64,000 nucleotides of DNA. Origin: Janthinobacterium sp. GTDB taxonomy: Bacteria; Pseudomonadota; Gammaproteobacteria; Burkholderiales; Burkholderiaceae_D. The notes under the pieces are model-generated. The model worked only from the letters and a program-made list of their open reading frames with translations. It did no database searches and was not told where the DNA came from. Made by a program: the position numbers and the translations under genes. Location: assembly GCF_009923995.1 (NCBI RefSeq), contig NZ_RFSK01000021.1, forward strand, positions 1-64,000, given 5' to 3'. This document shows positions 28,580 through 37,091 of the stretch, in pieces; positions within the stretch are counted from its first letter, which is position 1, and each line of letters begins with the position of its first letter.

Positions 28580-29410
28580 TCAAAACCAGGGCAAGGCGCT
28601 GCTGCTGTCCTGCGGCAAGTCCCACTTGGGATCGTAATCGATCTTCGCCAGGTACAGGCCGTCCGGCATGAAGGTGGGCGCGGCCGCATGGCGATCTTTA
28701 CTTTCAAGCAAATGTCCCAGCCATTCCGGCTTTTCCCGCCCCGTGCCGATGTAGACGAGCGAGCCGACGAGGTTGCGCACCATGTGGTGCAGGAAGGCAT
28801 TGGCCGTAATCGTGAAGATGACACAGTCGCCGTGCCGCTCGATCCGGATGTCATGCATGAGCTTGACGGGCGACTTGGCCTGGCACTGGGCGGCGCGGAA
28901 GGCCGTGAAGTCATGCCAGCCCAGCAGTGGCGCCACGGCCTGGCGCATCAGTTCCACGTCCAGCGGACGGAAAAAGAAGCCGGCGCGCCCTTCCACCAGC
29001 GGCGACCGCGTGGCGTTGTTGTACAACACATAATGGTAGGTGCGCGCGCGGGCGCTGAAGCGGGCATGGAAGAAATCGTTGACGGTGGGGTCGCCGGGCA
29101 GTTCCTTGGCCCAGCGCACGGCAATGGACTTCGGCAGGAAGGCGTTGACGCCCCGCACCCAGGAGTGCACGTCGCGGTTCAGATCGGTGTCGAAGTGCAC
29201 GACTTGTTCGAGCGCATGCACGCCCGTATCCGTGCGGCCGGCGCAGGTGGTGGCCAGGCGCACGCGGGCAAACTGCTCCAGCGCGTTTTCCAGCTGGTCC
29301 TGCACCGTCTGCCCGTCTTCCTGCTTCTGGTACCCGTGCCAGGCCGTGCCGTCATACTGCAGGCCCAGGGCGATACGCTTCAATGGCGTTGCTGTCGTAA
29401 TATTTTGCAT
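28580..29410 (-). CDS. truA: tRNA pseudouridine(38-40) synthase
   Basis: Modifies uridines 38-40 in the anticodon arm of many tRNAs. It has 276 residues. The catalytic Asp is in CAGRTDTGVHALEQVVHFD; other TruA phrases are LGLQYDGTAWHGYQKQ, VNDFFHARFSARARTYHYVL, YNNATRSPL and FLHHMVRNLVGSLV. ATG 29410 (MQNITTATP) is preferred over an extension upstream. It lies between fimV and trpF, as in other beta- and gammaproteobacteria. Confidence 0.96.
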   Translation of the reverse strand: MQNITTATPLKRIALGLQYDGTAWHGYQKQEDGQTVQDQLENALEQFARVRLATTCAGRTDTGVHALEQVVHFDTDLNRDVHSWVRGVNAFLPKSIAVRWAKELPGDPTVNDFFHARFSARARTYHYVLYNNATRSPLVEGRAGFFFRPLDVELMRQAVAPLLGWHDFTAFRAAQCQAKSPVKLMHDIRIERHGDCVIFTITANAFLHHMVRNLVGSLVYIGTGREKPEWLGHLLESKDRHAAAPTFMPDGLYLAKIDYDPKWDLPQDSSSALPWF

Positions 29411-29454
29411 CGAAGCATTATACCGGCGCGACGGCTTGCCGCACCGGGGCATTG

Positions 29455-32052
29455 CTAGCTCAGTAAAGCCCTCATGGTGTTCGCTTTCTTCACCTGCTCC
29501 TCGCTGCCGCCCTTGATGACCTCATCGATCAGCTCGCGCGCGCCTTCCTTGTCGCCGATCTCCTGATAAGCGATCGCCAGGTCCAGCTTGGTATCCATTT
29601 CCATGTGGATGGCCGACAGCGGGTCGTCCACGCCGGCGCTGGCCGGCTTGCCATCGTGCAAGTCCAGGTCGATGCCGGACAGGTCGAATTCCTGCGCGGG
29701 CGGGATGGCTTCCGGTAAGGTGGCCGGCGCTTGCGCGTCGTCAAACAGGCTGTCGATCGACGGCTCGGCCGCCGCGACGGGCGCCGCCGGTGCCGGCGAT
29801 GCGGCCGCTGGCGCCACGGGCTCGTCGAGGTCGAAATGGGCCAGGTCCACATCCTTCAGGGGATCGGGCAGCGGCGTCAGGCCCGCCCCCAGTCCATTCA
29901 CGGGACCGGCTGGCGGTTCCAGGTCCAGGCCGAAATCCATGCTGGCGTCATACTGCGCATCGTGGGCTTCGTGCACCACGGACGCGGGCTTGGCATCAGG
30001 CCCCGGCATGACGATGGGGTCGCTCGTCGAGACGGGTTCGAAATCGAGGCTGTCGAGGTCAAAGTCGAGCGGCTCGCGGCCATCGCGCTCGGGCACCGCC
30101 GGTGTGGCTGGCTCGGCGGGCGCCAGGTCGGCCAGCGGCGCCGGCGCATGCGGCTCCTCGGGCAGATCCATGCTCTGGCCGCGCAGCTCGTCGCCCGCGC
30201 CCTTGCTCAGGCTGACGACGGCGTCGTCTTCCGTATCGCCATACAGGGGATTGGTGGGGTCGAGCGCCAGGCCCAGCGCGGCGGCCTGCGGCCACTCCTC
30301 GCCCTGGCCCCGCGTCATGCTGTACAGCTCGCTTGCCTGGTCTTCGAAGGCACGCACGTCATTGCGCGCCGAATAGATTTCCAGCAGCTTCAGACGGGCC
30401 GCATGGCGCTCCGGGTGCAGGCGCAGGGCTTCCTTGAGGATATCTTCCGCCTGGCCATCGCGGCCATAGGCGATATACACGTCCGCTTCGGCCACGGGGT
30501 CCGTTTCATTGCCTTCCAGCACGCTTGCGCCCGCCACGGCGCCGATGCCGGCTGCAGCAGCGGCCGCGCCGAACAGATGATTGCTCGCCTCGGACTGCTG
30601 GTCTTCCGGCGCCGGGCCGGCCGGCGGCGCGACGGGCGCTTCGGGCTCGAAGACGGGGGCCACGGCTTCGGGCGGAGGCGGCGCATCCTTGCGGCGGCGC
30701 GCGACCACCAGCGCGGCCACGGCGGCCAGCAGCGCGGCGATGCCGATGCCGATGGCACCCAGGTGATCGTTGATCTTGTCGGTAATGGTCGGTTCCAGCG
30801 GCGACGGTTTCTTCACGAGCGGCACGGGCTTGGCCTTCGGCACGGGCGGCTGCGCTTCGGCGGGCGCGCTGGCCACGGCACTGGCAGGGGCACTGGCCGC
30901 AGCGCTGGCAGCAGTCTCGGCCGGCTTGGCAGGTGCTGGCGCGCTCTTGTCGGCCATGGCCTTGCTCTTGACCGCCATCAACTTTTCCAGGTCGCTGACG
31001 TTCTTTTCCAGCTCCTTGACGCGCGCGGCTGCTTCATCGACCTGTTTCGCCTTGGCGATCTTGTCTTCCTCGCTGGCCACGGCGCTCTTGCCGGCCGACT
31101 TGGCGGCCGGTTCCGCCTTCGACAGTTTCAGCTTGTCCTGCGCTTCGCTCACGGCCGTCGGCTTTTCCTGCACCTTCGTGGCGCCGATCTTGCCGGCCGT
31201 GCTTTGCGTCGCTTGCGCCGCCTTGGCCGGCTTGCTCTGCGCCACCTGGCCCGCCAGCTTGTTGCGGTAGGCTTCGAAATCGACGGCATGCGCCGTCACC
31301 ACGCCCTTCGCCTCGGCCGCGTCCGTCGCGCGGATGGCCTCCGCGCCGGGCACGGCCAGGATGCGCCCGGCCTGCATGCGGTTCATGTTCTCGCCCTTGA
31401 AGGCGTCGGGATTGGCGCGGTACAGGGCGACGAGCATCATGTCGAGCGACACGCCCGACGGCTTGAGTTCGCTGGCGATGCGGCTCAGGGTATCGCCCGC
31501 CCTGACCTTGTATTCGCCAGCCGGTTTCTTCTGTGCCGGCGCCGCGGCATCGGCACCGGGCTTGGCCTTGCCCGGTTCCACCGGCGCCGTCACTTGCGCG
31601 CCGCGCGTCTGGCGCGCTTCCGGCGTATCGAGCACGAAGGCATATTCGCGCACCTGGCGCCCGCTCTTGCTGCTCAGTTCCAGCAGCAGGTCCACCATGG
31701 GTTCGGCCACCGGCTGTGCCGAGCTGATGCGGATGAAGGGCTTGCCGTTGCGGTTTTCCACGGCGAACGTCAGCGCGTTCAGCGCGGGATTGAATTCCAC
31801 GTTGGCCTGGCGGTAGGCGTCCGGCGGCGCCAGCTTGGCCAGCAGGCTGGCCGCTTCGCCTGGCTTGATGGCCGACAATTCGACCTCGGCGCGCAGCGGC
31901 TGGCCGGCGGCGGACAGCACCGTGATCTTGCCCAGCTCGGCTGCGGATGCCGCCGGTGACAATAACACCGCACAGGCGACAGCGCTGCTGAGTGTTTTGA
32001 TGGCAAGGGAGGCGACCCGGGGACGAGTGTGTACAGGCATAGTTGGCGGCAT
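29455..32052 (-). CDS. fimV: FimV-like polar hub / peptidoglycan-binding protein
   Basis: Large inner-membrane protein related to Pseudomonas FimV, which organises type IV pili and polar complexes. It has 865 residues. In order: signal peptide (to about 38, AAELGKITVLSAAGQPL follows), FimV N-terminal domain, LysM domain (EYKVRAGDTLSRIASELK, about 184-240), coiled coil with Lys/Ala (about 335-360), one membrane helix (IGIGIAALLAAVAALVVARRRK), then a long acidic cytoplasmic region. It ends with the FimV C-terminal TPR-like domain (TKLDLAIAYQEIGDKEGARE). ATG 32052 or 32040 are both possible starts. Acidic Pro/Ala-rich repeats are normal for the family. Confidence 0.92.
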   Translation of the reverse strand: MPPTMPVHTRPRVASLAIKTLSSAVACAVLLSPAASAAELGKITVLSAAGQPLRAEVELSAIKPGEAASLLAKLAPPDAYRQANVEFNPALNALTFAVENRNGKPFIRISSAQPVAEPMVDLLLELSSKSGRQVREYAFVLDTPEARQTRGAQVTAPVEPGKAKPGADAAAPAQKKPAGEYKVRAGDTLSRIASELKPSGVSLDMMLVALYRANPDAFKGENMNRMQAGRILAVPGAEAIRATDAAEAKGVVTAHAVDFEAYRNKLAGQVAQSKPAKAAQATQSTAGKIGATKVQEKPTAVSEAQDKLKLSKAEPAAKSAGKSAVASEEDKIAKAKQVDEAAARVKELEKNVSDLEKLMAVKSKAMADKSAPAPAKPAETAASAAASAPASAVASAPAEAQPPVPKAKPVPLVKKPSPLEPTITDKINDHLGAIGIGIAALLAAVAALVVARRRKDAPPPPEAVAPVFEPEAPVAPPAGPAPEDQQSEASNHLFGAAAAAAGIGAVAGASVLEGNETDPVAEADVYIAYGRDGQAEDILKEALRLHPERHAARLKLLEIYSARNDVRAFEDQASELYSMTRGQGEEWPQAAALGLALDPTNPLYGDTEDDAVVSLSKGAGDELRGQSMDLPEEPHAPAPLADLAPAEPATPAVPERDGREPLDFDLDSLDFEPVSTSDPIVMPGPDAKPASVVHEAHDAQYDASMDFGLDLEPPAGPVNGLGAGLTPLPDPLKDVDLAHFDLDEPVAPAAASPAPAAPVAAAEPSIDSLFDDAQAPATLPEAIPPAQEFDLSGIDLDLHDGKPASAGVDDPLSAIHMEMDTKLDLAIAYQEIGDKEGARELIDEVIKGGSEEQVKKANTMRALLS

Positions 32053-32163
32053 CTTAGTTGACGTGGGAAAACAGTTACTTTTCCAGAGGTATCAACATAT
32101 CATCATGCCCAGAGCTATGCAAGCTCCGCATGGTTGAGCCTTGACGGGCTCAGGACGAAAAAA

Positions 32164-32188
32164 AAGCCGGGAAAACTGCTCCCGGCTT
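32164..32188 (-). terminator. Terminator after asd
   Basis: Stem AAGCCGGGA / TCCCGGCTT with a 7-nt loop, followed on the minus strand by a long T-run. It separates the leu-asd unit from fimV. Confidence 0.9.
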
Positions 32189-32213
32189 GATACTGATCAG
32201 CTAGTCACTGCCA

Positions 32214-33341
32214 TTACGCGTCGAGCAGGATGCGCAGCATGCGGCGCAGCGGCTCGGCCGCGCCCCACAGCAGCTGGTCGCCCACGGTGAAGGCGGACAG
32301 GTATTCGCCGCCCATGCTCATCTTGCGCACACGGCCGACGGGGATCGTCAGGCTGCCCGTGACGGCGGCCGGCGACAGGTCGCGCACGGACGCTTCGCGC
32401 GTGTTCGGCACGAATTTCACCCACTGGTTGTTGCTGGCGATGATGTCGTTGATTTCATCGAGCGGCACGTCTTTCTTCAGCTTGATGGTCAGCGCCTGCG
32501 AATGGCAGCGCATGGCGCCGATGCGCACGCACAGGCCGTCGACGGGAATTTCCCTGGTGCCGAAATCGATGCCGCGGCCCAGGATCTTGTTCGTTTCCGC
32601 ACCCGCCTTCCACTCTTCCTTCGACTGGCCGTTGCCCAGGTCCTTGTCGATCCACGGGATCAGGTTGCCGGCCAGCGGCGCGCCGAACTGCTTGATCTCG
32701 TCCGGGGAATAGCCGTGCTGGGTGGCCAGCACCTGGCGGTCGATTTCCAGGATGGCGGAGGCCGGGTTGTCCAGCAGCGCCTTGACGGAAGCGTTGATGG
32801 TGCCAAACTGCGTCAGCAGCTCGCGCATGTGCTGCGCGCCGCCGCCCGATGCCGCCTGGTAGGTCATCGACGTCATCCAGTCGATCAGGTCGTGCTGGAA
32901 CAGGCCGCCCAGGCCCATCATCATGCACGAGACGGTGCAGTTGCCGCCGATGTAATTCTTCACGCCCTTGCCCAGCGCATCCTTGATGACGTGCAGGTTG
33001 ACGGGGTCGAGCACGATGACGGCGTCTTTTTCCATGCGCAGGGTCGAAGCCGCATCGATCCAGTAGCCGTTCCAGCCCGCCGCGCGCAGCTGCGGGAAGA
33101 CGGCGCTCGTGTAGTCGCCGCCCTGGCAGGAAATGATGATGTCGCACTTGGACAGTTCGGCGATGTTGTTGGCATCCTTCAGGATGGTTTCATTCTTCGC
33201 CATGGCCGGCGCCGCGCCGCCCGTGTTCGACGTCGTGAAAAACACCGGTTCGATGTGGGCGAAATCGCCCTCTTCCTGCATGCGCTGCATCAGGACCGAA
33301 CCGACCATACCGCGCCAACCTACCAAGCCAACTAATTTCAT
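32214..33341 (-). CDS. asd: Aspartate-semialdehyde dehydrogenase
   Basis: NADPH-dependent enzyme of the aspartate pathway leading to Lys, Thr, Met and diaminopimelate. It has 375 residues of the proteobacterial type. The cofactor loop is [16 protein letters not shown], the catalytic Cys is in [15 protein letters not shown], and other motifs are [15 protein letters not shown] and [19 protein letters not shown] 33341 is chosen because GAGGA lies 6 nt before it; the ATG two codons upstream touches that sequence. It follows leuB by 45 nt. Confidence 0.96.
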   Translation of the reverse strand: MKLVGLVGWRGMVGSVLMQRMQEEGDFAHIEPVFFTTSNTGGAAPAMAKNETILKDANNIAELSKCDIIISCQGGDYTSAVFPQLRAAGWNGYWIDAASTLRMEKDAVIVLDPVNLHVIKDALGKGVKNYIGGNCTVSCMMMGLGGLFQHDLIDWMTSMTYQAASGGGAQHMRELLTQFGTINASVKALLDNPASAILEIDRQVLATQHGYSPDEIKQFGAPLAGNLIPWIDKDLGNGQSKEEWKAGAETNKILGRGIDFGTREIPVDGLCVRIGAMRCHSQALTIKLKKDVPLDEINDIIASNNQWVKFVPNTREASVRDLSPAAVTGSLTIPVGRVRKMSMGGEYLSAFTVGDQLLWGAAEPLRRMLRILLDA

Positions 33342-33386
33342 TACCATTCCTCAAGATGAGACGGCGACTGCCGTCATTAGACTATT

Positions 33387-34457
33387 TTATCCCAGTGCTT
33401 TTACAACTGCATCACCCATGGCCTCGGTACCGACCAAAGTCGTGCCCGCTTCATGGATATCGGCCGTGCGCAGGCCCTGCGCCAGCACCCGCTTGACGGC
33501 GCCCTCGATGCGGTCCGCCTGCTCTTCGCGGTTGAGCGAATAGCGCAGCATCATGGCCGCCGACAAGATCGTCGCCAGCGGATTGGCGATGCCCTTGCCC
33601 GCGATATCGGGCGCCGAACCGTGCGACGGTTCGTACAGGCCCTTGTTATTGGCATCGAGCGACGCGGACGGCAGCATGCCGATCGAGCCCGTCAGCATGG
33701 CGGCCGCGTCCGACAGGATGTCGCCGAACATGTTGCCAGTCACCATGACGTCGAATTTCTTCGGCGCCCGCACCAGCTGCATGGCCGCGTTATCGACGTA
33801 CATATGATCGAGCGCAACATCCGGGTATTCCTTGTGCACGTCGATGACGATGTCTTTCCAGAACTGGAAGGTTTCCAGCACGTTGGCCTTGTCCACGCTG
33901 GTCAGGCGCTTGTCGCGCTTTTGCGCCGCCTGGAAGGCCACGTGGGCGATGCGGCGGATTTCGCCTTCCGCATAGCGCATCGTGTCAAAGCCTTCGCGCT
34001 GGCCCTTGAACGGACCGTCCGGGCACTCGCGCACGCCGCGGGGCTGGCCGAAATAGATGTCGCCCGTCAATTCGCGGATGATCAGGATATCCAGGCCGGA
34101 CACCACTTCCGGCTTCAGGGTCGAAGCGCCGGCCAGTTCCGGATACAGAATGGCCGGACGCAGGTTGGCGAACAGGCCCAGGTTCTTGCGCAAGCCCAAA
34201 ATCGCCTGCTCGGGACGGAACTGGCGCTCCAGATTGTCGTATTGGTAGTCGCCCACGGCGCCGAACAGCACGGCATCGGCCGCCTTCGCCAAGGCCAGGG
34301 TGCCTTCCGGCAAAGGATGGCCATGGGCCGCATAGCCGGCGCCGCCCACGGGCGCTGTTTCCAGCTCGAACGATTCGCCCAGCACATTCAAGACCTTGAC
34401 GGCTTGCGCGACGATTTCAGGACCGATGCCGTCGCCGGGTAAGATTGCAATTTTCAT
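33387..34457 (-). CDS. leuB: 3-isopropylmalate dehydrogenase
   Basis: NAD-dependent oxidative decarboxylation of 3-isopropylmalate in leucine synthesis. It has 356 residues. Features are [51 protein letters not shown] and the metal/NAD region [19 protein letters not shown], then [19 protein letters not shown]. It lies 10 nt after leuD. Confidence 0.97.
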   Translation of the reverse strand: MKIAILPGDGIGPEIVAQAVKVLNVLGESFELETAPVGGAGYAAHGHPLPEGTLALAKAADAVLFGAVGDYQYDNLERQFRPEQAILGLRKNLGLFANLRPAILYPELAGASTLKPEVVSGLDILIIRELTGDIYFGQPRGVRECPDGPFKGQREGFDTMRYAEGEIRRIAHVAFQAAQKRDKRLTSVDKANVLETFQFWKDIVIDVHKEYPDVALDHMYVDNAAMQLVRAPKKFDVMVTGNMFGDILSDAAAMLTGSIGMLPSASLDANNKGLYEPSHGSAPDIAGKGIANPLATILSAAMMLRYSLNREEQADRIEGAVKRVLAQGLRTADIHEAGTTLVGTEAMGDAVVKALG

Positions 34458-34467
34458 GGAGTGATCT

Positions 34468-35115
34468 TTAGATAACGTTCGCCAGCCAAGGCTGATTGTT
34501 CAAATGGCGCTCTTCGAAGGCGCGGATATCGTCCGCGTGGCGCAGGGTCAGGCCGATATCGTCGAGCCCATTCATCAGGCAATATTTGCGGAAGGTGTCG
34601 ATCTCGAACGGATACGACACGGAACCATTGCTGGTACGCACGCACTGCTGTTCCAGGTCCACCACCAGCTTGTAGCCGGGGAAGGCCTTGACTTCATTGA
34701 ACAGGTGCTCGACCTGGCTTTCCGACAGCACGATGGGCAGCAGGCCGTTCTTGTAGCAGTTATTGAAGAAGATGTCGGCAAACGAAGGGGCGATGATGGC
34801 ACGGAAGCCATACTGGTCCAGCGCCCACGGCGCATGTTCGCGCGAGGAGCCGCAGCCGAAGTTCTTGCGTGTGAGCAAGATCGACGCGCCCTGGTAGCGC
34901 GGCTCGTTGAGCACGAAATCGGGATTCAGCGGGCGGCGGCTGTTGTCCTGGCCCGGTTCGCCATGGTCGAGATAGCGCCATTCGTCGAACAGGTTGGGGC
35001 CGAAGCCGCTGCGGTGGATCGATTTCAGGAATTGCTTCGGGATAATCGCGTCGGTGTCGACGTTGGCGCGGTCCAGCGGGGCGACCAGGCCTTCGTAAAT
35101 CGTAAATTTATCCAT
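34468..35115 (-). CDS. leuD: 3-isopropylmalate dehydratase small subunit
   Basis: Small subunit of isopropylmalate isomerase, partner of LeuC. It has 215 residues with the swivel domain ([20 protein letters not shown], then [14 protein letters not shown] and [19 protein letters not shown]). ATG 35115 (MDKFTIYEG) is chosen; the frame extends further without homology character. It is separated from leuC by the small lipoprotein gene at 35167-35289 and a repeat hairpin. Confidence 0.97.
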   Translation of the reverse strand: MDKFTIYEGLVAPLDRANVDTDAIIPKQFLKSIHRSGFGPNLFDEWRYLDHGEPGQDNSRRPLNPDFVLNEPRYQGASILLTRKNFGCGSSREHAPWALDQYGFRAIIAPSFADIFFNNCYKNGLLPIVLSESQVEHLFNEVKAFPGYKLVVDLEQQCVRTSNGSVSYPFEIDTFRKYCLMNGLDDIGLTLRHADDIRAFEERHLNNQPWLANVI

Positions 35116-35166
35116 GCTGTTTCTACTCGGTAGGACGGGCGGCGCGCTGCACCGGCCCGTCACGGT

Positions 35167-35289
35167 TTATTTTCCGCCGGCGCCAGTGACGACCTGGCCG
35201 ACTTTCTGCACATCGCGGCCGATGCCGGAGACGGTATTGCAGCCAGACAGGATGACGGTGGCGATGAGGAGGGCGAAGAGTTTTTTCAT
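35167..35289 (-). CDS. Entericidin A/B-family small lipoprotein
   Basis: A 40-residue lipoprotein precursor: MKKLFALLIATVILSGC with the lipobox LSGC, then NTVSGIGRDVQKVGQVVTG. The Asn-Thr-x-x-Gly-x-Gly-x-Asp pattern after the lipidated Cys is typical of entericidins (EcnA/EcnB), small envelope lipoproteins sometimes described as a toxin/antidote pair; only one copy is present here. Its placement between leuC and leuD is known in other betaproteobacteria. No functional link to leucine synthesis is visible. Confidence 0.85.
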   Translation of the reverse strand: MKKLFALLIATVILSGCNTVSGIGRDVQKVGQVVTGAGGK

Positions 35290-35349
35290 GATGGTCTCGT
35301 TTGTTTCAGGGAAATGAATGGCGCTAGTGTAAACCAGCAGCTGAAAGCT

Positions 35350-35376
35350 GGGGTCAGACCCGGCGGGTCTGACCCC
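35350..35376. repeat. GGGGTCAGACCC hairpin repeat, copy 3
   Basis: Perfect inverted repeat GGGGTCAGACCC-ggc-GGGTCTGACCCC between the entericidin gene and leuC, preceded by GAAAGCT. It is the cleanest of the three copies in the window. Confidence 0.88.
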
Positions 35377-35411
35377 GGAATTTGGCTGCGTTACCACGCA
35401 GTTCCCTTAAT

Positions 35412-36815
35412 TCATCGCAATCCCCGCACGTCGACAAAGTGGCCGGCGATGCCCGCCGCCGCCGCCATCGCGGGCGACACCAGGTGTGTGCGTCCGCCCT
35501 GCCCCTGCCGACCCTCGAAGTTGCGGTTCGAGGTCGAGGCGCAACGTTCGCCCGGTTCCAGGCGGTCCGCATTCATGGCCAGGCACATGGAGCAGCCCGG
35601 CTCGCGCCACTCGAAACCGGCATCCTTGAAGATGCGGTCCAGGCCTTCCCGTTCCGCCTGGTCTTTCACGAGGCCGGAGCCGGGCACGACCAGCGCCAGG
35701 GTGACGTTGGAGGCGCGGTACTTGCCGCGCACCACGGCCGCTGCCGCCCGCAGATCCTCGATGCGCGAATTGGTGCAGGAACCGATGAAGACCTTGTCAA
35801 TGCGGATGTCGGCAATCGGCGTATTCGGCTTCAGGGCCATGTAGACGAGGGCTTTTTCGATGGCGTCGCGCTTGACGCTGTCCTTCTCGTTGTCCGGGTC
35901 CGGCACGCGGCCGTCGATGCCGACGACCATCTCGGGCGACGTGCCCCACGTCACCTGCGGCTCGATCTCGGCCGCGTTGAGGGTGACGACGAGGTCGAAG
36001 CGGGCGCCCGGGTCCGAATGCAGGGTGCGCCAGTAGGCCACGGCCCGTTCCCAGTGCGGGCCGGCCGGCGAAAACGGGCGGCCCTTGACGTAATTGATGG
36101 TGGTGTCGTCCACGCCGATGATGCCGGCGCGCGCGCCCGCCTCGATGGCCATGTTGCACACCGTCATGCGGCCTTCCATCGACAGGGCGCGGATGGCCGA
36201 GCCGCCGAACTCGATACAGTAACCCGTGCCGCCGGCCGTGCCGATCTTGCCGATGATGGCCAGCACGATGTCCTTGGCCGTCACGCCGGCCGGCAAGGCG
36301 CCGTCGACCTGCACCAGCATGGATTTGGATTTCTTTTGCAGCAAGGTTTGCGTGGCCAGCACGTGCTCGACTTCGGACGTGCCGATGCCGTGCGCCAGCG
36401 CGCCGAAGGCGCCGTGCGTGGACGTGTGCGAGTCGCCGCAGACGACCGTCATGCCGGGCAGGGTCGCGCCCTGTTCGGGGCCGATCACATGCACGATACC
36501 CTGGCGCTTGTCGTTCATGTTGAAGTAGGTCAAGCCATAGTGCTTGGCGTTCTTGTCCAGCGTTTCCACCTGCAGGCGCGAAACGGGGTCGGCAATGCCG
36601 TCGACGCGGCTGGTGGTGGGCACGTTGTGGTCGGCCACGGCCAGGTTGGCGGAAACGCGCCATGGCTGGCGGCCTGCCACGCCGAGGCCATCGAAGGCTT
36701 GCGGGCTGGTCACTTCATGCAGCAAATGCCGGTCGATATACAGAATTGTCGTGCCATCATCGTCGGCCCGAACAACGTGGGATTCCCAAAGTTTGTCGTA
36801 AAGCGTCTTCATCAT
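35412..36815 (-). CDS. leuC: 3-isopropylmalate dehydratase large subunit
   Basis: Aconitase-family [4Fe-4S] enzyme isomerising 2- to 3-isopropylmalate in leucine synthesis. It has 467 residues. Cluster cysteines are in [13 protein letters not shown] and [10 protein letters not shown]; other motifs are [19 protein letters not shown] and [14 protein letters not shown] 36815 is followed by a second ATG (MMKTLYDK). No clear Shine-Dalgarno precedes it, and an upstream Leu/Ile-rich frame overlaps its start by 4 nt. It is first of leuC-ecn-leuD-leuB-asd. Confidence 0.97.
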   Translation of the reverse strand: MMKTLYDKLWESHVVRADDDGTTILYIDRHLLHEVTSPQAFDGLGVAGRQPWRVSANLAVADHNVPTTSRVDGIADPVSRLQVETLDKNAKHYGLTYFNMNDKRQGIVHVIGPEQGATLPGMTVVCGDSHTSTHGAFGALAHGIGTSEVEHVLATQTLLQKKSKSMLVQVDGALPAGVTAKDIVLAIIGKIGTAGGTGYCIEFGGSAIRALSMEGRMTVCNMAIEAGARAGIIGVDDTTINYVKGRPFSPAGPHWERAVAYWRTLHSDPGARFDLVVTLNAAEIEPQVTWGTSPEMVVGIDGRVPDPDNEKDSVKRDAIEKALVYMALKPNTPIADIRIDKVFIGSCTNSRIEDLRAAAAVVRGKYRASNVTLALVVPGSGLVKDQAEREGLDRIFKDAGFEWREPGCSMCLAMNADRLEPGERCASTSNRNFEGRQGQGGRTHLVSPAMAAAAGIAGHFVDVRGLR

Positions 36816-36958
36816 GATTTATGCAGCGTTGCCACAGCCTGTTTAAGTGATCTGTCGTACTGATCGAAGGGATCGGCAATGATTATGCCATATATTGTGC
36901 AATGCAGAAGCAAAAGCCGCCCCAGCGTGGGATGGGCGATACAAAATTCGGCTGGCAT
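36812..36958 (-). other. Possible upstream leader frame overlapping leuC (Leu/Ile-rich)
   Basis: An open frame from ATG 36958 (about 48 codons; MPAEFCIAHPTLGRLLLLHC) ends in TGA overlapping the leuC ATG (ATGA arrangement). It carries four consecutive Leu codons at 36905-36916 (CTT-TTG-CTT-CTG) and three consecutive Ile codons (ATA-ATC-ATT). These include codons unusual for a GC-rich genome, a composition typical of branched-chain amino-acid leader peptides. No Shine-Dalgarno is seen before its ATG and no attenuator hairpin was found, so translation is speculative. Confidence 0.3.
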
Positions 36959-37042
36959 TGCGGATATGGCTAAAAAATTGCTGATACGAAAATCCGCCAA
37001 ATTGCCGGCGGGGCGAATAAAAATCGAAAAAAGCCGAAAAAA

Positions 37043-37072
37043 AAGCCCGCTGCAGAGGTCTGCAGCGGGCTT
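37043..37072 (-). terminator. Terminator after cheA
   Basis: Stem AAGCCCGCTGCA / TGCAGCGGGCTT with a 6-nt loop, followed on the minus strand by eight T. It ends the cheZ-cheA unit and isolates it from leuC. Confidence 0.92.
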
Positions 37073-37091
37073 GGCGTGGGTGCCGGCGTTT

